This document shows, one piece after another, positions 1-11,641 of a stretch of 64,000 nt of DNA (position 1 is the stretch's first letter; the number at the start of each line of letters is the position of its first letter). The stretch comes from Bifidobacterium italicum. GTDB lineage: Bacteria > Actinomycetota > Actinomycetes > Actinomycetales > Bifidobacteriaceae. The stretch is taken from contig NZ_MVOG01000027.1 of NCBI RefSeq assembly GCF_002286915.1, positions 62,001-126,000 of the forward strand, given 5' to 3'. Both the position numbers and the translations under genes were made by a program. The notes under the pieces are model-generated. The model saw only the letters and a list, made by a program, of their open reading frames with translations. It did not search any database and was not told where the DNA came from.

Positions 1-227
1 GGCCTCGTGACGAGGCGCGAATCGCTGTACAGCTGATCCATCGGCCGGTTGATGAGGTCGTCGATGAGCTGGAGCGAATCGTCGCCGTTGCGCCGATGGC
101 GAGGTCGGTGGCGCAACTCGTCCGGCGACGCCGCGTGATGCGACTCGATCGACGCCCAGCCGCGAGAGAAGACGGCGCGACGACGCACCGGTTCGTGTCC
201 GGGCGCGATCGGCTGGACGGGCGGCAT
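1..227 (-). CDS. DUF881 family protein, N-terminal fragment
   Basis: The reading frame leaves the window after about 75 codons, so only the N-terminus is visible. It contains LQLIDDLINRPMDQLYSDSR, which matches the start of actinobacterial DUF881 proteins (usually 'LLTDLL..PLDPGYAEAA'). In other actinobacteria DUF881 genes directly follow pgsA, as here. The ATG at 227 lacks a clear ribosome site. A TTG at 245 in the same frame sits behind AGGTAGG and could be the true start, 7 bases after the pgsA stop. The family is envelope-associated and of unknown function. The family call rests on a short stretch plus context. Confidence 0.6.
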   Translation of the reverse strand, partial: MPPVQPIAPGHEPVRRRAVFSRGWASIESHHAASPDELRHRPRHRRNGDDSLQLIDDLINRPMDQLYSDSRLVTR

Positions 228-252
228 CGAGGACTGATCGGCCAACGGGCAC

Positions 253-882
253 CTACCTGTCGGAGGCGCGACGGCGCTCGGCTCGCGCGGCGCGGTCGGC
301 GCGGATGAGCGAGACGCCCTGACGCAGATAGATCACGCCGGCGAGCCAGTAGAGGCCGATGCCCCATATCGCGCATGCGATCGCGCCGTAGTGCAGGATG
401 TCGAGCGGAATGAACGAGCGGCGGATGTCGGCCACCATCAGCCCGATGATCGAGATGAGCAGCACGGCGGTACCGGTCTTGCCGACGAAGTGCACCGGCA
501 ACGGCCCGTAGTCGTGTTGGGCGAGGATGAGCGTGAGGACGCCCAGGACGACGTCGCGCAGCGCGACGAGCGCGAGCATCCACCAAGGGACGACGCCGCA
601 AACCGCCAACGCCAGGATGCTGCAGATGATGAGCAGCCGGTCGGCGATCGGATCAAGGATCTGTCCGAGTTTGCTCACCTGGTTGAAGCTCCTCGCGATG
701 AGGCCGTCCAGTCCGTCCGACGCCGACGACACGGCGAGCAGGACAAGCGCCCATACCATGTCATGCCTCGCGATGAGCCACGCGATCACCGGGATCGATA
801 TTATGCGCAGCGCGCTGATCAGATTCGGGATCGTCAGGATCACGTCGCGCGGCTCGGGGCTGTATTTTCCTTCAGCGGCCAT
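253..882 (-). CDS. pgsA: CDP-diacylglycerol-glycerol-3-phosphate 3-phosphatidyltransferase
   Basis: Membrane enzyme that joins CDP-diacylglycerol and glycerol-3-phosphate, the committed step to phosphatidylglycerol and cardiolipin. The CDP-alcohol phosphotransferase signature D-G-x2-A-R-x8-G-x3-D-x3-D is complete, running from DGLIARS to LDPIADR at about residues 60-85. Several hydrophobic segments flank it. Length of about 209 residues is normal. ATG 882 is preferred, but an in-frame GTG at 888 is also possible. It follows hisG by 12 bases and precedes the DUF881 gene, so it is probably cotranscribed with both. PgsA1 versus PgsA2-type substrate use cannot be settled from sequence alone. Confidence 0.9.
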   Translation of the reverse strand: MAAEGKYSPEPRDVILTIPNLISALRIISIPVIAWLIARHDMVWALVLLAVSSASDGLDGLIARSFNQVSKLGQILDPIADRLLIICSILALAVCGVVPWWMLALVALRDVVLGVLTLILAQHDYGPLPVHFVGKTGTAVLLISIIGLMVADIRRSFIPLDILHYGAIACAIWGIGLYWLAGVIYLRQGVSLIRADRAARAERRRASDR

Positions 883-894
883 GGGCACCCACCG

Positions 895-1746
895 TCACAT
901 GCGGGTGGCCTGGATCGCCGTGACGATGATGCCGCGCGCGCCCACCGCATACAGTTCGTCCATGAGTCCGTTGACCTTCGCCTTGGGGACCATGACGCGC
1001 ACGGCAGACCACTGCTTGTCGTGCAGCGGCGAGATCGTCGGGCTTTCGAATCCGGGCGTGATGTCGACGGCGGCCGAGATGCGGTCGACCGGGATGTCGA
1101 AGTCCATGAGCACATAGCGCTTGGCGGTCAGCACGCCCTGCAGGCGCCGCTCGAGGCGCTCGAGGCGCGCATCGTCCGGCTCGAGCCGGGGCGAGCGGAT
1201 GAGCACGGCCTCGGAATGCACGATCGGGTCGCCGAAGATGCGCAGGCCGGCGTTGCGCAGCGTCGTGCCGGTGGACACGACGTCGGCGATGAGGTCGGCC
1301 ACGCCGAGCTGCACCGACGATTCGACGGCGCCGTCGAGGTGGATCGTCTCGGCCTGGATGTCGTGCGCGGTCAGGTAGTCATGCACGAGTTTGTCGAAGG
1401 ACGTCGCGACGCGCTTGCCGTCGATGTCGGCCAGCTCGCGGATGTCCGAATCCTGCGGCGCCGCGAAGCGGAACGTGGACGCGCCGAAGCCGAGGTCCAT
1501 GACCTCCTGCGCGTCGGTCCCCGAGTTGAGCAGCAGGTCATGGCCGGTGATGCCGACGTCGATCGTGCCGCGACCGACGTAGACGGCGATGTCCAGCGGA
1601 CGCAGATAGAACAGCTCCACGTCGTTGTCCGGATCCTCGACTACGAGCTGGCGCGGGTTGCTCCTGAGTCGGTATCCGGCTTCCTCGAGCATGTTCCAGG
1701 CGGGTTCGGACAGCATTCCCTTGTTCGGTACGGCGATGCGTAGCAT
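895..1746 (-). CDS. hisG: ATP phosphoribosyltransferase (long form)
   Basis: First step of histidine synthesis: ATP plus PRPP gives phosphoribosyl-ATP. The protein begins [20 protein letters not shown], typical of HisG. The PRPP-loop region reads [13 protein letters not shown]. At about 283 residues it is the long form with a C-terminal regulatory domain (the family's histidine-feedback domain), so it should not need HisZ. ATG 1746 is chosen because GGAGGAG lies just upstream. A longer TTG start at 1758 would place that ribosome site inside the gene. hisE lies upstream across a 56-base gap and the two steps are consecutive in the pathway. Confidence 0.95.
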   Translation of the reverse strand: MLRIAVPNKGMLSEPAWNMLEEAGYRLRSNPRQLVVEDPDNDVELFYLRPLDIAVYVGRGTIDVGITGHDLLLNSGTDAQEVMDLGFGASTFRFAAPQDSDIRELADIDGKRVATSFDKLVHDYLTAHDIQAETIHLDGAVESSVQLGVADLIADVVSTGTTLRNAGLRIFGDPIVHSEAVLIRSPRLEPDDARLERLERRLQGVLTAKRYVLMDFDIPVDRISAAVDITPGFESPTISPLHDKQWSAVRVMVPKAKVNGLMDELYAVGARGIIVTAIQATRM

Positions 1747-1802
1747 GGGCTCCTCCAAAGATAATCATGCGCACGGGCGCCCTGCCGCGTGCGCGGTGCC
1801 GG

Positions 1803-2066
1803 TCACAGGTTCTTGTAAATGTCGTCGAGCGTCAGGCCGCGGTCGATCATCATGACCTGCAGATGGTAGATGAGCTGGCTCATCTCCTCGGCGGTGCGCT
1901 CGGCGCCCTCGTATTCGGCGGCGATCCAGGTCTCGCCGGCCTCCTCGACGATCTTCTTGCCGATGAAATGCGTGCCTTTCTCGAGCTCCTGCACGGTCAG
2001 CGAGCCCGGCGTCTTCGCGGCGGCCTTCGCACTCAGTTCCTCGAACAGCGATTCGAACGTCTTCAT
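1803..2066 (-). CDS. hisE: Phosphoribosyl-ATP pyrophosphatase
   Basis: Second step of histidine synthesis: hydrolyses phosphoribosyl-ATP to phosphoribosyl-AMP. The 87-residue protein has the all-helical MazG-like HisE pattern, including [14 protein letters not shown] and the later E-x2-Q-L-I-Y-H-L. HisI is encoded separately at 10.4-10.8 kb, so HisE and HisI are not fused here. It stands directly upstream of hisG and downstream of rpe, all on the minus strand. Confidence 0.93.
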   Translation of the reverse strand: MKTFESLFEELSAKAAAKTPGSLTVQELEKGTHFIGKKIVEEAGETWIAAEYEGAERTAEEMSQLIYHLQVMMIDRGLTLDDIYKNL

Positions 2067-2090
2067 GATGGTGGTTCCTGTCAGTCTGGG

Positions 2091-2154
2091 TGCGCGCCCC
2101 GATGGGCGCGCATGGTCATGGTCGTGGATCCGGCCGCGGTGGATGCGCGGCCGG
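2091..2154 (-). terminator. Two tandem stem-loops between rpe and hisE
   Basis: Two perfect 9-bp stems lie in the 119-base gap. One is TGCGCGCCC with a 4-base loop (2091-2112). The other is CCGGCCGCG with a 7-base loop (2130-2154). Neither is followed by a T-run on the minus strand. They may end or attenuate transcription from rpe before hisE; this is an inference from structure. Confidence 0.45.
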
Positions 2155-2185
2155 TGATATCGGATGTGGGATGCGCCGGGGGCGC

Positions 2186-2860
2186 TCAGTCGCGGTAGGC
2201 GGCGCGCGCGGCGTCGCGGATCTCGTCGATCGCCTTCGCCGGGTCTTCGGCGCCGTAGACGGCCGATCCTGCGACGAGGATGTTCGCGCCGGCCTCAGCC
2301 ACGATCGGCGCGGTCTTGATGCCGACGCCGCCGTCGACCTGGATGTTCGTCGCCAGCCCTCGGCGCGTGATCTCGTCGCGCAGGCGACGCACCTTGCCCA
2401 TCTGGTTGGCGAGGAACTTCTGGCCGCCGAATCCGGGTTCGACGGTCATGATGAGGATCGTGTCGAACTCCTCGAGGATGTCGAAGATCGGCTCGACAGG
2501 CTCGGCGGGGCGCACCGCGAACCACGCCTCGCAGCCCATGTCGTGCAGCTGGCGCGCCAGACGCACCGGGGCGTGGGTCGCGCCCATGTGGAAGGTGACG
2601 GAATGCGCACCGCGCTCGGCGTAGCCCGGAGCCCAACGATCCGGGTCGTCGATCATCAGATGGACGTCGACCGGCAGCTCCGTGACCTCGCAGATGCGCT
2701 TGACGACGGGTTCGCCGATCGTGAGGTTGGGGACGAAGTGATGGTCCATGACGTCGACGTGGACGAGGTCGGCGTTCGCGATGCGATCGAGGTCGCGCTC
2801 GAGATTGCAGAAGTCCGCGGAAAGGATGCTGGGTGCGATTTTGATATCCATGTCTGCCAT
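2186..2860 (-). CDS. rpe: Ribulose-phosphate 3-epimerase
   Basis: Interconverts ribulose-5-phosphate and xylulose-5-phosphate, feeding the pentose branch and the bifid shunt phosphoketolase substrate. The TIM-barrel motifs are all visible: [10 protein letters not shown] at the N-terminus, [17 protein letters not shown] with metal-binding His and Asp, [18 protein letters not shown] and the phosphate-binding VDGGV and VAGSAVYG. 224 residues is normal length. ATG 2860 has no clear ribosome site, and the in-frame ATG at 2851 is an alternative. It lies between lgt and hisE on the same strand. Confidence 0.95.
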   Translation of the reverse strand: MADMDIKIAPSILSADFCNLERDLDRIANADLVHVDVMDHHFVPNLTIGEPVVKRICEVTELPVDVHLMIDDPDRWAPGYAERGAHSVTFHMGATHAPVRLARQLHDMGCEAWFAVRPAEPVEPIFDILEEFDTILIMTVEPGFGGQKFLANQMGKVRRLRDEITRRGLATNIQVDGGVGIKTAPIVAEAGANILVAGSAVYGAEDPAKAIDEIRDAARAAYRD

Positions 2861-2908
2861 TCTAAGTAAGGCAAGCGACGAACGCGCAGGCCGTCGGGGC
2901 CCGGCGGC

Positions 2909-3871
2909 TCAGGCGTCGTGCGGGCCGGAGCGCGATGCGCCGCGCTCCGCGCGCCCGTCATGCGCGTCTGAACGCTCGTCACGCGGGCGTTCCTCGAGTT
3001 CCGTGACGGTGCGCAGCTTCTCGGCGAGCAACGGCGTGGGCTTGCCCACCCGTTGGATGACGATGAAGGCGATGACGCCGAGGATGAAGACGACGATCGA
3101 GACCCAGACGTTGACGCGCAGGCCGAGGAACTCATGGGAGAAATCGATGCGCAGCATCTCGATCCAGGTGCGTCCTGCCGTGTACCACACGACGTAGAGC
3201 GCGAACAGCGAGCCCGCCTTGAGCGTGCGCACGGCTTTGCGCCCGACCCAGACGATGAGCGCCGCACCAATGAGGTTCCAGATCATCTCATACAGGAAGG
3301 TCGGATGGAACAGCGTGCCGGTGGGGCATGTCGCGCCGTCGTAGCACTGTTCGGCGTTGCCGATCGCGGATCCCTCGGTGTTGAGCCTCAGACCCCATGG
3401 CAGCGTCGTCGGCCTGCCGTAGAGCTCCTGGTTGAACCAGTTGCCGAGACGTCCGACGGCCTGCGCGACGAGCAGCGCGGGCGCGATCGCGTCGGCGAGC
3501 AGCGCCATCGGATAATGCCGGTGGCGCACCCAGACCCAGGCGCCGAGCGCGCCGAGCGCGATCGCGCCCCAGATGCCGAGTCCGCCGTTCCAGACGCGGA
3601 AGATCTCCACCCAGTCGCCATTCGGCCCGAAGAAGCGCTCCGGCGTCGTGATGACGTGGTAGAGGCGCGCGCCGACGATGCCGCAGGGCACCGCCACAAG
3701 CGTCGTGTCGAGGATTTGGTCGAAGGTGCCGCCGTAGCGTTTCCAGCGCGCGCTCGTGATCCACACGGCGGCGACGATGCCGAGCAGCATCGTCAGTGCG
3801 TAGATGTGGATCGTCAGCGAGCCGATGTGGAACTGCGAGACCGTCGGCGAGGGGATGTAGGCAAGGTTCAT
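2909..3871 (-). CDS. lgt: Prolipoprotein diacylglyceryl transferase
   Basis: Integral membrane enzyme that moves diacylglycerol from phosphatidylglycerol to the lipobox cysteine of prolipoproteins. The diagnostic motif GRLGNWFNQELYG is present at about residues 145-157, with about seven hydrophobic segments around it. ATG 3871 starts MNLAYIPSPTV, typical for the family; an upstream TTG is rejected. The C-terminal tail after the last membrane segment is charged and rich in Arg and Asp. It follows trpA, an arrangement also seen in mycobacteria, but a strong stem-loop separates the two. Lipoprotein clients are encoded at 28.6 and 53.2 kb. Confidence 0.96.
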   Translation of the reverse strand: MNLAYIPSPTVSQFHIGSLTIHIYALTMLLGIVAAVWITSARWKRYGGTFDQILDTTLVAVPCGIVGARLYHVITTPERFFGPNGDWVEIFRVWNGGLGIWGAIALGALGAWVWVRHRHYPMALLADAIAPALLVAQAVGRLGNWFNQELYGRPTTLPWGLRLNTEGSAIGNAEQCYDGATCPTGTLFHPTFLYEMIWNLIGAALIVWVGRKAVRTLKAGSLFALYVVWYTAGRTWIEMLRIDFSHEFLGLRVNVWVSIVVFILGVIAFIVIQRVGKPTPLLAEKLRTVTELEERPRDERSDAHDGRAERGASRSGPHDA

Positions 3872-3915
3872 GGTTTCCGATGGTAGCAACAGGTGCGTCC
3901 GCTCCCCTTATGACG

Positions 3916-3960
3916 GCGGCGCGCGTCCCGGGCCCACAGGGGCCCCGGGACGCGCGCCGC
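3916..3960 (-). terminator. Terminator between trpA and lgt
   Basis: A 17-bp perfect stem (GCGGCGCGCGTCCCGGG and its complement) with an 11-base loop lies 20 bases past the trpA stop. It has no U-run, like most stems in this window. Confidence 0.7.
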
Positions 3961-3980
3961 ACGGGGAATCGGTCAGCGGC

Positions 3981-4893
3981 TCATCGCCTGCAGCCGTGGA
4001 TCGCCTCGGCCAACGCGGCCGTCGTATTCGCCAGCGCGCTGATGCCCTGGACGGGGTCTCGCACGTCTCCGTGCTCGTCGAGCAGCGTGTGCACGAGCGC
4101 CGATCCGACGATGACGCCGTCCGCGTACCGTCCGACGGAGGCGCCCTGCGCGGGCGTCGAGACGCCGATGCCGACGCAGACGTTCTCGGCGCCGGCGGCG
4201 CGCGTGCGCTCGACGAGCTCGCGCGAGGAGTCGTCGAGTGTCGAGCGTTCGCCGGTCACGCCCATACGGGCGGCCGCGTAGACGAATCCGCGCGTGTTCC
4301 TGGCGACGACGCGCAGGCGCGCGTCGGTCGAATCCGGGGAGACGAGGAAGATGCGGTCGAGCCCGTGGCGGTCGGAGGCCTCGATCCACTCTCCGGCCTC
4401 GTCCGGGATCAGGTCCGGGGTGATCAGGCCCGCTCCGCCGGCGTTCGCGAAGTCGGTCGCGAAACGCTCGACGCCGTAGTGGAAGATGAGGTTCCAGTAG
4501 CTCATGATGAGCGGCACGCCGCCGGCGTTCGCGACCGTCTCGACGGCCCTGAACACGCCGGCTATCCGCTCGCCGTTGCGCAGCGCGATCTGGCTGGCCG
4601 CCTGGATGACGGGGCCGTCCATGACCGGATCGGAGTACGGCAGCCCGATTTCGACGATGTCGGTGCCGTTGTCGACCATCGTGCGCAACGCCTCGAGCGA
4701 CAGGTCCGTGTCGGGGAAGCCGAAGGGCAGGTATCCGATGAACGCGGGCATGTCCTGCGCCTTGTATTCGGCGAACAACCGGCGGCACGGGCTCGGCCGG
4801 TGCGAGATTCCCAGCGGCTGGACCGGCCCGGTCGCCGCCGTCTCGGTCACATCGGCGACGAAGCCGTCGCCGTTCTCGATGATTTCGATCGTC

Positions 4894-4901
<8 letters not shown>
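3981..4901 (-). CDS. trpA: Tryptophan synthase alpha chain
   Basis: Cleaves indole-3-glycerol phosphate to indole and glyceraldehyde-3-phosphate; partner of the TrpB domain encoded upstream. Typical motifs are [23 protein letters not shown] (catalytic Asp), PLIMSYWN and the phosphate-binding CVGIGVSTP and [13 protein letters not shown] 4901 overlaps the trpCB stop by 8 bases, implying translational coupling. At about 306 residues it is longer than the usual 260-270, owing to a 35-residue N-terminal extension (from MRETIEIIE). Confidence 0.95.
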
Positions 4902-6978
<2,077 letters not shown>

Positions 6979-7216
6979 GCTCCTCCTTGGGGATGCGATG
7001 GCGAAGGCGGGGCCTTCCCGCCATGGCACACTCTAACGGAAGACGGATGACGAGCGCATGTCGGCGTCTGAATGGTGGTCGCCGGGCCGCGACACGCCTA
7101 ACACGCGGGCATGCGCATCGGACAAGTTTCACTTGAGAGTGGAAAAGCCGCCCGTGCCGGCATCGACGGTGGTCTAATGGGACGCAACCCATACCGTATG
7201 GTGAAAGGAGCCGGTC

Positions 7217-7531
7217 ATGGCAGACATCAAGGAACATTTCGAGGAATTCAAGGACCACATGGAGGAGCGTCACGAGGAGCATGAGGCGAACCGTGACGAG
7301 AAGCGCGCCGAGCGCGCCGAGGAGCACGCCGCCAAGGTGATCGCCAAGGAGGACGAGAAGATCGTCAAGGCCGCCGACGACCCGCAGGCCAAGCTCGAGA
7401 AGATCACCGACAAGGCCGATGACAAGAAGGACAAGGCCGAGGGCAAGGCCGCCGCCAAGGAGGCCAAGGCCACCGAGGATCAGGTCGAACTCAACGAACG
7501 CTTCGGCCGTCAGCTCGATCTCGACGACTGA
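7217..7531 (+). CDS. Small highly charged, helical (LEA-like) protein
   Basis: A 104-residue protein made almost wholly of Glu, Lys, Asp, Ala and Arg, with His near the start (MEERHEEHEANRDEKRAERA). No signal peptide, membrane segment or cysteine is visible. It should form an extended amphipathic helix or be disordered, as in LEA-like stress proteins. GAAAGGAG precedes the ATG, and the same GAAAGGAGCC leader precedes the 49-residue gene at 7750. A near-palindrome CCATACCGTATGG (7189-7201) lies just upstream. No specific family was recognised; a desiccation, osmotic or stationary-phase role is a guess from composition. Confidence 0.7.
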   Translation: MADIKEHFEEFKDHMEERHEEHEANRDEKRAERAEEHAAKVIAKEDEKIVKAADDPQAKLEKITDKADDKKDKAEGKAAAKEAKATEDQVELNERFGRQLDLDD

Positions 7532-7553
7532 TTCGCATTCCGGTCCGTCCGCG

Positions 7554-7593
7554 GAAGGCGGGGCGTGGTCGTGCACGACTACGCCCCGCCTTC
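7554..7593 (+). terminator. Terminator after the 104-residue gene
   Basis: A stem of about 19 bp (GAAGGCGGGGCGTGGTCGTG region, one G-U pair) lies 23 bases after the stop. No T-run follows. Confidence 0.75.
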
Positions 7594-7749
7594 GCATATC
7601 CGGCGGACGCCGGTCCCGGGCGCGGCCTAGCGGATGAAACTGGGAGAACGCTGCATTGCCCCGAGCGAGGAACGCGCCATGGCGCACGCCCGTCCCTGCT
7701 GTAATGGAGGAAGCGCCGCACAAGGCGCCCAACACGAAAGGAGCCAATC

Positions 7750-7899
7750 ATGACTGATATGGCTGAAAAGATCGGCGAGCTCAAGGGCAAGGCCGAAGTC
7801 AAGGCGGACGAGGTCAAGATGAAGGCCGGCGAACTCAAGGGCAAGGCCGAGGCCAAGCTCGACGAGCTCAAGAAGGACCACGAGGACAAGTCCGAGTGA
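7750..7899 (+). CDS. Very small LEA-like repeat protein, 49 residues
   Basis: The protein holds two copies of GELKGKAE separated by a lysine/glutamate-rich linker, which resembles the 11-residue repeats of group 3 LEA proteins. ATG 7750 follows GAAAGGAGCCAATC, almost the same leader as the 104-residue gene upstream, and a strong terminator follows the stop. This leader, terminator and biased composition support a real gene despite its size. CsbD-like proteins have a similar lysine/glutamate-rich look, but the conserved CsbD N-terminus is not seen. Confidence 0.7.
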   Translation: MTDMAEKIGELKGKAEVKADEVKMKAGELKGKAEAKLDELKKDHEDKSE

Positions 7900-7925
7900 T
7901 TCCACGCCGGTATGGCGCCGGCGGA

Positions 7926-7985
7926 CATGCGAGGAGGGCGGGACGTGGACGGTCGAGCGACCGGGCGTCCCGCCCTCCTCGCATG
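7926..7985 (+). terminator. Terminator after the 49-residue gene
   Basis: A 20-bp perfect stem (CATGCGAGGAGGGCGGGACG) with a 20-base loop lies 26 bases after the stop. Confidence 0.8.
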
Positions 7986-8210
7986 CTCTCTTGTCCCCAG
8001 GGCGGACTGCACGCGTCCGCCGCCACGACCGGTTTGCGTCGCGCCGTCCGGTCATGCACGCCCGGACGCCCCGACGGACATGGCGTGCGTAACGGCCCAT
8101 CCGGGCGCCGCGGCGTCGGCGTTGACGCCCTCGGCTCAAAAACGCCGTTCATCCGAGCCCGTCCAAGCGGCGCATGCTAAGCCGGTAGGAAGGACAATCA
8201 AGGAGCGCAT

Positions 8211-8801
8211 ATGGCAACCATCGCATCCATCACCAAGCAGATCATCGACGACCCGCGCGACGCCGAGTTCACCGCACGCGGCGAGAAGCCGGTCTTCTCG
8301 GCGCCGTCGAGCGCCGTCATCACGATCGTCGGCCAGTCGCCGAGCCTCGACGCCCAGACGCACGGCCTGTGCTGGGACGACCGCAGCGGCGACACGCTGC
8401 GCGCATGGCTCGGCGTGGACAGGAAGACCTTCTATGATTCAGGCAAGTTCGCGCTTGTGCCGATGGATTTCTACTATCTCGGGGATACGCCGGGCGACAA
8501 GGGCATGGAGGAGCCGCGCGAATGGGTGGCTCCGACCTTCCATCCCGAGATCATGAAGCTGCTGCCGAACGTGCGGCTGACGATCCTCGCCGGGTCCTAC
8601 GCGGTACGCTACTATCTCGGTCAGGATTCGAAGGCGCGGCTCGAGGACACCGTCAAGGACTTCGAGCGGTATCTGCCGCAGTACTTCCCTATCGTGCATC
8701 CCTCCGGCCGCACCGACATATGGCGCACCGAACACCCATGGTTCGACGAGACGGTGGTCCCGGCGCTGCGCGAGCATGTGCACGCGCTGCTCGGCGACTG
8801 A
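8211..8801 (+). CDS. Uracil-DNA glycosylase family protein
   Basis: A 196-residue soluble protein with features of the uracil-DNA glycosylase superfamily. Near residue 42 is IVGQSPSLDAQTHGLCWDD, in the place of the first catalytic loop. ILAGSYAVRYYLG is a core strand, and IVHPSGRTDIW carries the HPS motif of the second loop. It is not a canonical family 1 Ung, since GQDPYH is absent. Small relatives are annotated only as 'uracil-DNA glycosylase family', so the true substrate is uncertain. AAGGAG precedes the ATG. It converges on trpE with 16 bases between the stops. Confidence 0.75.
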   Translation: MATIASITKQIIDDPRDAEFTARGEKPVFSAPSSAVITIVGQSPSLDAQTHGLCWDDRSGDTLRAWLGVDRKTFYDSGKFALVPMDFYYLGDTPGDKGMEEPREWVAPTFHPEIMKLLPNVRLTILAGSYAVRYYLGQDSKARLEDTVKDFERYLPQYFPIVHPSGRTDIWRTEHPWFDETVVPALREHVHALLGD

Positions 8802-8817
8802 GCGAGAACGGCACGGC

Positions 8818-10374
8818 TCACACGCGGCGCAGCTGCGCGGCGATCTTGATCGCCTCGACGCTCGCGCCGGCCTTGTTGCGCGTCTCCAGCCACTCATTCT
8901 CGGGCACCGAGTCGAGCACGAGGCCCGCCCCCGCCTGCACCGAGGCCTGATGGTCGCGGATGAAGGCCGTGCGGATCGCGATCGCCATGTCCATGTTACC
9001 GGAGAAGTCGAAGTAGCCGACGGTGCCCCCGTAGATGCCACGGTCGGCAGGCTCCATCCGGTCGATCAGCTCGATCGCCTTCGGCTTGGGCGCGCCGGAG
9101 AGCGTGCCGGCGGGGAACGCCGACGTGAACACGTCCATGACGGTCATGTCGGGGCGCACCCGTCCGGTGACCGTCGAGCAGATGTGCATGATGTGGCTGT
9201 AGCGCAGCACGTCCATCAGCGAGACCACCTCGACGGATTCGGGTTCGCACACGCGGCTCAGGTCGTTGCGCGCCAGATCGACGAGCATGATGTGCTCGCT
9301 GCGTTCCTTGGGGTCGGCGAGCAGTTCGTCATGCAGCCGCTCGTCCTCCTCCGGCGTCGCGCCGCGCGGGCGCGAGCCGGCGATCGGGAAGCTCATCGCC
9401 AGACCGTCGTCGACCTTGATGAGCGTCTCCGGCGACGAGCCGATGACGTTGAAGTCGCGGCCCTGCGCGTCGGTGAGCGTCATGAAGTACATGTAGGGGC
9501 TCGGATTGAGCGTGCGCAGCACACGGTAGACGTCGAAGGGGTCGGCCGGCGAATCGATGTCGAGACGTTGGGAGCCGACGACCTGGAACACGTCGCCGTC
9601 GATGATGTGGCGCCGCGAACGCTCCACCATCGCGAGGAAGTCCTCCTTCTTCGTGCGGAAGCGCAGTTCGGGCTGCGCGATCGAGGGGTCGAGCACATTG
9701 ACGCGGAACTCGTCCTGCGCCGGCGTGGCCGCCCGCAGCTCCATGCTCCCCACACGGGCGACCGCCTCATCGTAGGCGGCGTCGGCACGCGTGGGCCGGT
9801 CATCGACGTTCACGGCGTTCGCGATGAGCCACACCGAACCGGTCTTGTGGTCGACGACGGCGATGTCGGTGGCCAACGCGAGCGTCAGCTCGCTCTGGCC
9901 GGTCTCGTCGGGCGCGTTCGCCGGCAGCGTCGGCTCCCAATGGCGGATCGCATCCCATCCGATGTTGCCGACGAGGCCGCTCGTCAGGTTCGGCAGCCCC
10001 TCGATCCTGGGCGAACGCAGCACGTCGAGCGTCGCGCGCGCCACGTCGATGACGTCGCCTTCGCGCGGCACCCCCGCCGGCACCGTGCCGAGCCAGTCCG
10101 CACGCCCGCCGTTCGAGCGCAGCTGCGCCATCGAGTCGACGCCGATGAAGCTGTAGCGGCTCCACGTGCCGCTCGTCTCGGCCGATTCGAGGATGAAGGT
10201 GCCGGAACGGTGTCCGGCGAGCCTCTCGTACAGGCCGACCGGCGTCAGCGAATCCGCGAGGATCCTGCGCACGATCGGGATGATGCGGTAGCCTTCGGCA
10301 GCCAACGCATGGAATCGTTCACGGGTCGGCCAGGTCTCCCCCCAGCCCAGGTCGCGCACGCTGTTGCCGCTCAT
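8818..10374 (-). CDS. trpE: Anthranilate synthase component I
   Basis: First committed step of tryptophan synthesis: chorismate plus glutamine or ammonia to anthranilate, with TrpG not encoded in this window. The N-terminal feedback-site LES motif appears in [19 protein letters not shown]. The chorismate-binding domain is complete: [60 protein letters not shown] and [12 protein letters not shown]. 518 residues is normal. ATG 10374 overlaps the hisI stop (ATGA), and GGGAGGAA lies upstream. A much longer upstream extension is rejected because it overlaps hisI. Confidence 0.96.
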   Translation of the reverse strand: MSGNSVRDLGWGETWPTRERFHALAAEGYRIIPIVRRILADSLTPVGLYERLAGHRSGTFILESAETSGTWSRYSFIGVDSMAQLRSNGGRADWLGTVPAGVPREGDVIDVARATLDVLRSPRIEGLPNLTSGLVGNIGWDAIRHWEPTLPANAPDETGQSELTLALATDIAVVDHKTGSVWLIANAVNVDDRPTRADAAYDEAVARVGSMELRAATPAQDEFRVNVLDPSIAQPELRFRTKKEDFLAMVERSRRHIIDGDVFQVVGSQRLDIDSPADPFDVYRVLRTLNPSPYMYFMTLTDAQGRDFNVIGSSPETLIKVDDGLAMSFPIAGSRPRGATPEEDERLHDELLADPKERSEHIMLVDLARNDLSRVCEPESVEVVSLMDVLRYSHIMHICSTVTGRVRPDMTVMDVFTSAFPAGTLSGAPKPKAIELIDRMEPADRGIYGGTVGYFDFSGNMDMAIAIRTAFIRDHQASVQAGAGLVLDSVPENEWLETRNKAGASVEAIKIAAQLRRV

Positions 10375-10790
10375 GCCAGTTCCTCCCGTCCCCCGGGGCG
10401 CACGCCGACGGCGGCCGGCAGCGGACCACCCTCGTCGAAGCAGCTGCGCATGCCGGTGTGACACGCGGCGCCGACCTGGTCGACCTCGACGAGCAGGGCG
10501 TCGCCGTCGCAGTCGAGACGCACCGACTTCACGTACTGCACATGACCGGAGGTGTCGCCTTTGCGCCAGTACTCCTGTCTGGATCTGGACCAGAACGTCA
10601 CGCGGCCGCCCGTCAGCGTGCGGCGCAACGCCTCATCGTCCATGTAGCCGACCATGAGCACCTCATGGGTGTCGTACTGCTGGACGACGGCGCACACGAG
10701 CCCCTTGTCGTCGTACTTGAGCCGCGCTTTGATGCGCGGATCCAGCGTCGTGGAATTGTCGTAGGTCTTCTCAGCTTCGCTGCCCATCAT
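10371..10790 (-). CDS. hisI: Phosphoribosyl-AMP cyclohydrolase
   Basis: Third step of histidine synthesis, opening the adenine ring of phosphoribosyl-AMP. The family pattern is present: [60 protein letters not shown] with the zinc-ligand cysteines, and HTGMRSCF. 139 residues is usual for a stand-alone HisI. Two tandem ATGs (10790 and 10787) follow GGGAG. It lies between hisF and trpE and overlaps the trpE start, which links histidine and tryptophan genes in one transcript. Confidence 0.95.
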   Translation of the reverse strand: MMGSEAEKTYDNSTTLDPRIKARLKYDDKGLVCAVVQQYDTHEVLMVGYMDDEALRRTLTGGRVTFWSRSRQEYWRKGDTSGHVQYVKSVRLDCDGDALLVEVDQVGAACHTGMRSCFDEGGPLPAAVGVRPGGREELA

Positions 10791-10870
10791 GCTCCCATGT
10801 CATCGATCATCGTTCGCAACAACGAACCACATCATCATACCCGCAGCCCGGCGCGCCCCGCGGCACCGGC

Positions 10871-11641
10871 TCAGCGCACCGTGTAGCCGGCGGCGCGCAG
10901 CGCGTCCTTGACCTCGCCGATCGTGACCTTGCCGTAGTGGAAGATCGAAGCGGCGAGCACGGCGTCGGCGCCGGCGGCGATCGCCGGCGGGAAGTCATCG
11001 GCCTTGCCGGCGCCGCCCGAGGCGATGATCGGAATCGAGACGACCTCGCGCATCGCGCGGATCATCTCTAGGTCGAAGCCCTGCTGCGTGCCGTCGGCGT
11101 CCATCGAATTGAGCAGGATCTCGCCGGCCCCGAGCTCCTCGGCGCGCTTCGCCCACCACAGTGCATCGATGCCGGTCGATTTGCGGCCGCCCATCGTCGT
11201 GACCTCGAAACCCGAGCGCGTATGCCGCTCGCCGCGCTCGCGCCGCGCATCGACGGACAATACGAGCACCTGGTTGCCGAAACGTTCGGCGACGCGGCTG
11301 ATCAACGTCGGGTCGTTGATCGCGGCCGTGTTCACGCTCACCTTGTCGGCACCGCAGCGCAGCAGCGAATCGACGTCCTCGGGCGTGCGCACGCCGCCGC
11401 CGACGGTCAGCGGGATGAAGATCTGCTCGGCCGTGCGCGTGACGACGTCGACCATCGTCTGGCGATGCGAGCTCGACGCGGTCACGTCGAGGAAGGTCAA
11501 TTCGTCGGCGCCCTGACGATAGTATTCCGCGGCGAGCTCGACCGGGTCCCCCGCGTCGCGCAGGTTCTCGAAATGGACGCCCTTGACGACGCGCCCGGCG
11601 TCGACGTCGAGGCATGGGATGACACGGACCGCCAAGGACAT
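10871..11641 (-). CDS. hisF: Imidazole glycerol phosphate synthase cyclase subunit
   Basis: TIM-barrel lyase that, with glutaminase HisH (not in this window), makes imidazole glycerol phosphate and AICAR. Motifs include [66 protein letters not shown] with catalytic Asp, and [10 protein letters not shown]. 256 residues is typical. It is first in a hisF-hisI-trpE series, with 80 bases before hisI. The tryptophan and histidine pathways compete for PRPP and share the AICAR/purine link, which may explain the grouping. Confidence 0.96.
   Translation of the reverse strand: MSLAVRVIPCLDVDAGRVVKGVHFENLRDAGDPVELAAEYYRQGADELTFLDVTASSSHRQTMVDVVTRTAEQIFIPLTVGGGVRTPEDVDSLLRCGADKVSVNTAAINDPTLISRVAERFGNQVLVLSVDARRERGERHTRSGFEVTTMGGRKSTGIDALWWAKRAEELGAGEILLNSMDADGTQQGFDLEMIRAMREVVSIPIIASGGAGKADDFPPAIAAGADAVLAASIFHYGKVTIGEVKDALRAAGYTVR

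Noticed and set aside
391-1743. Long plus-strand frame of 450 codons
   Set aside because: It is antisense to pgsA and hisG, which carry clear family motifs. Its protein is Arg/Asp/His-rich, as GC-rich antisense frames usually are.
6979-7216. trp leader peptide or T-box attenuator before trpCB
   Set aside because: Some stem-forming bases are present, but no leader peptide with tryptophan codons or T-box signature could be made out.
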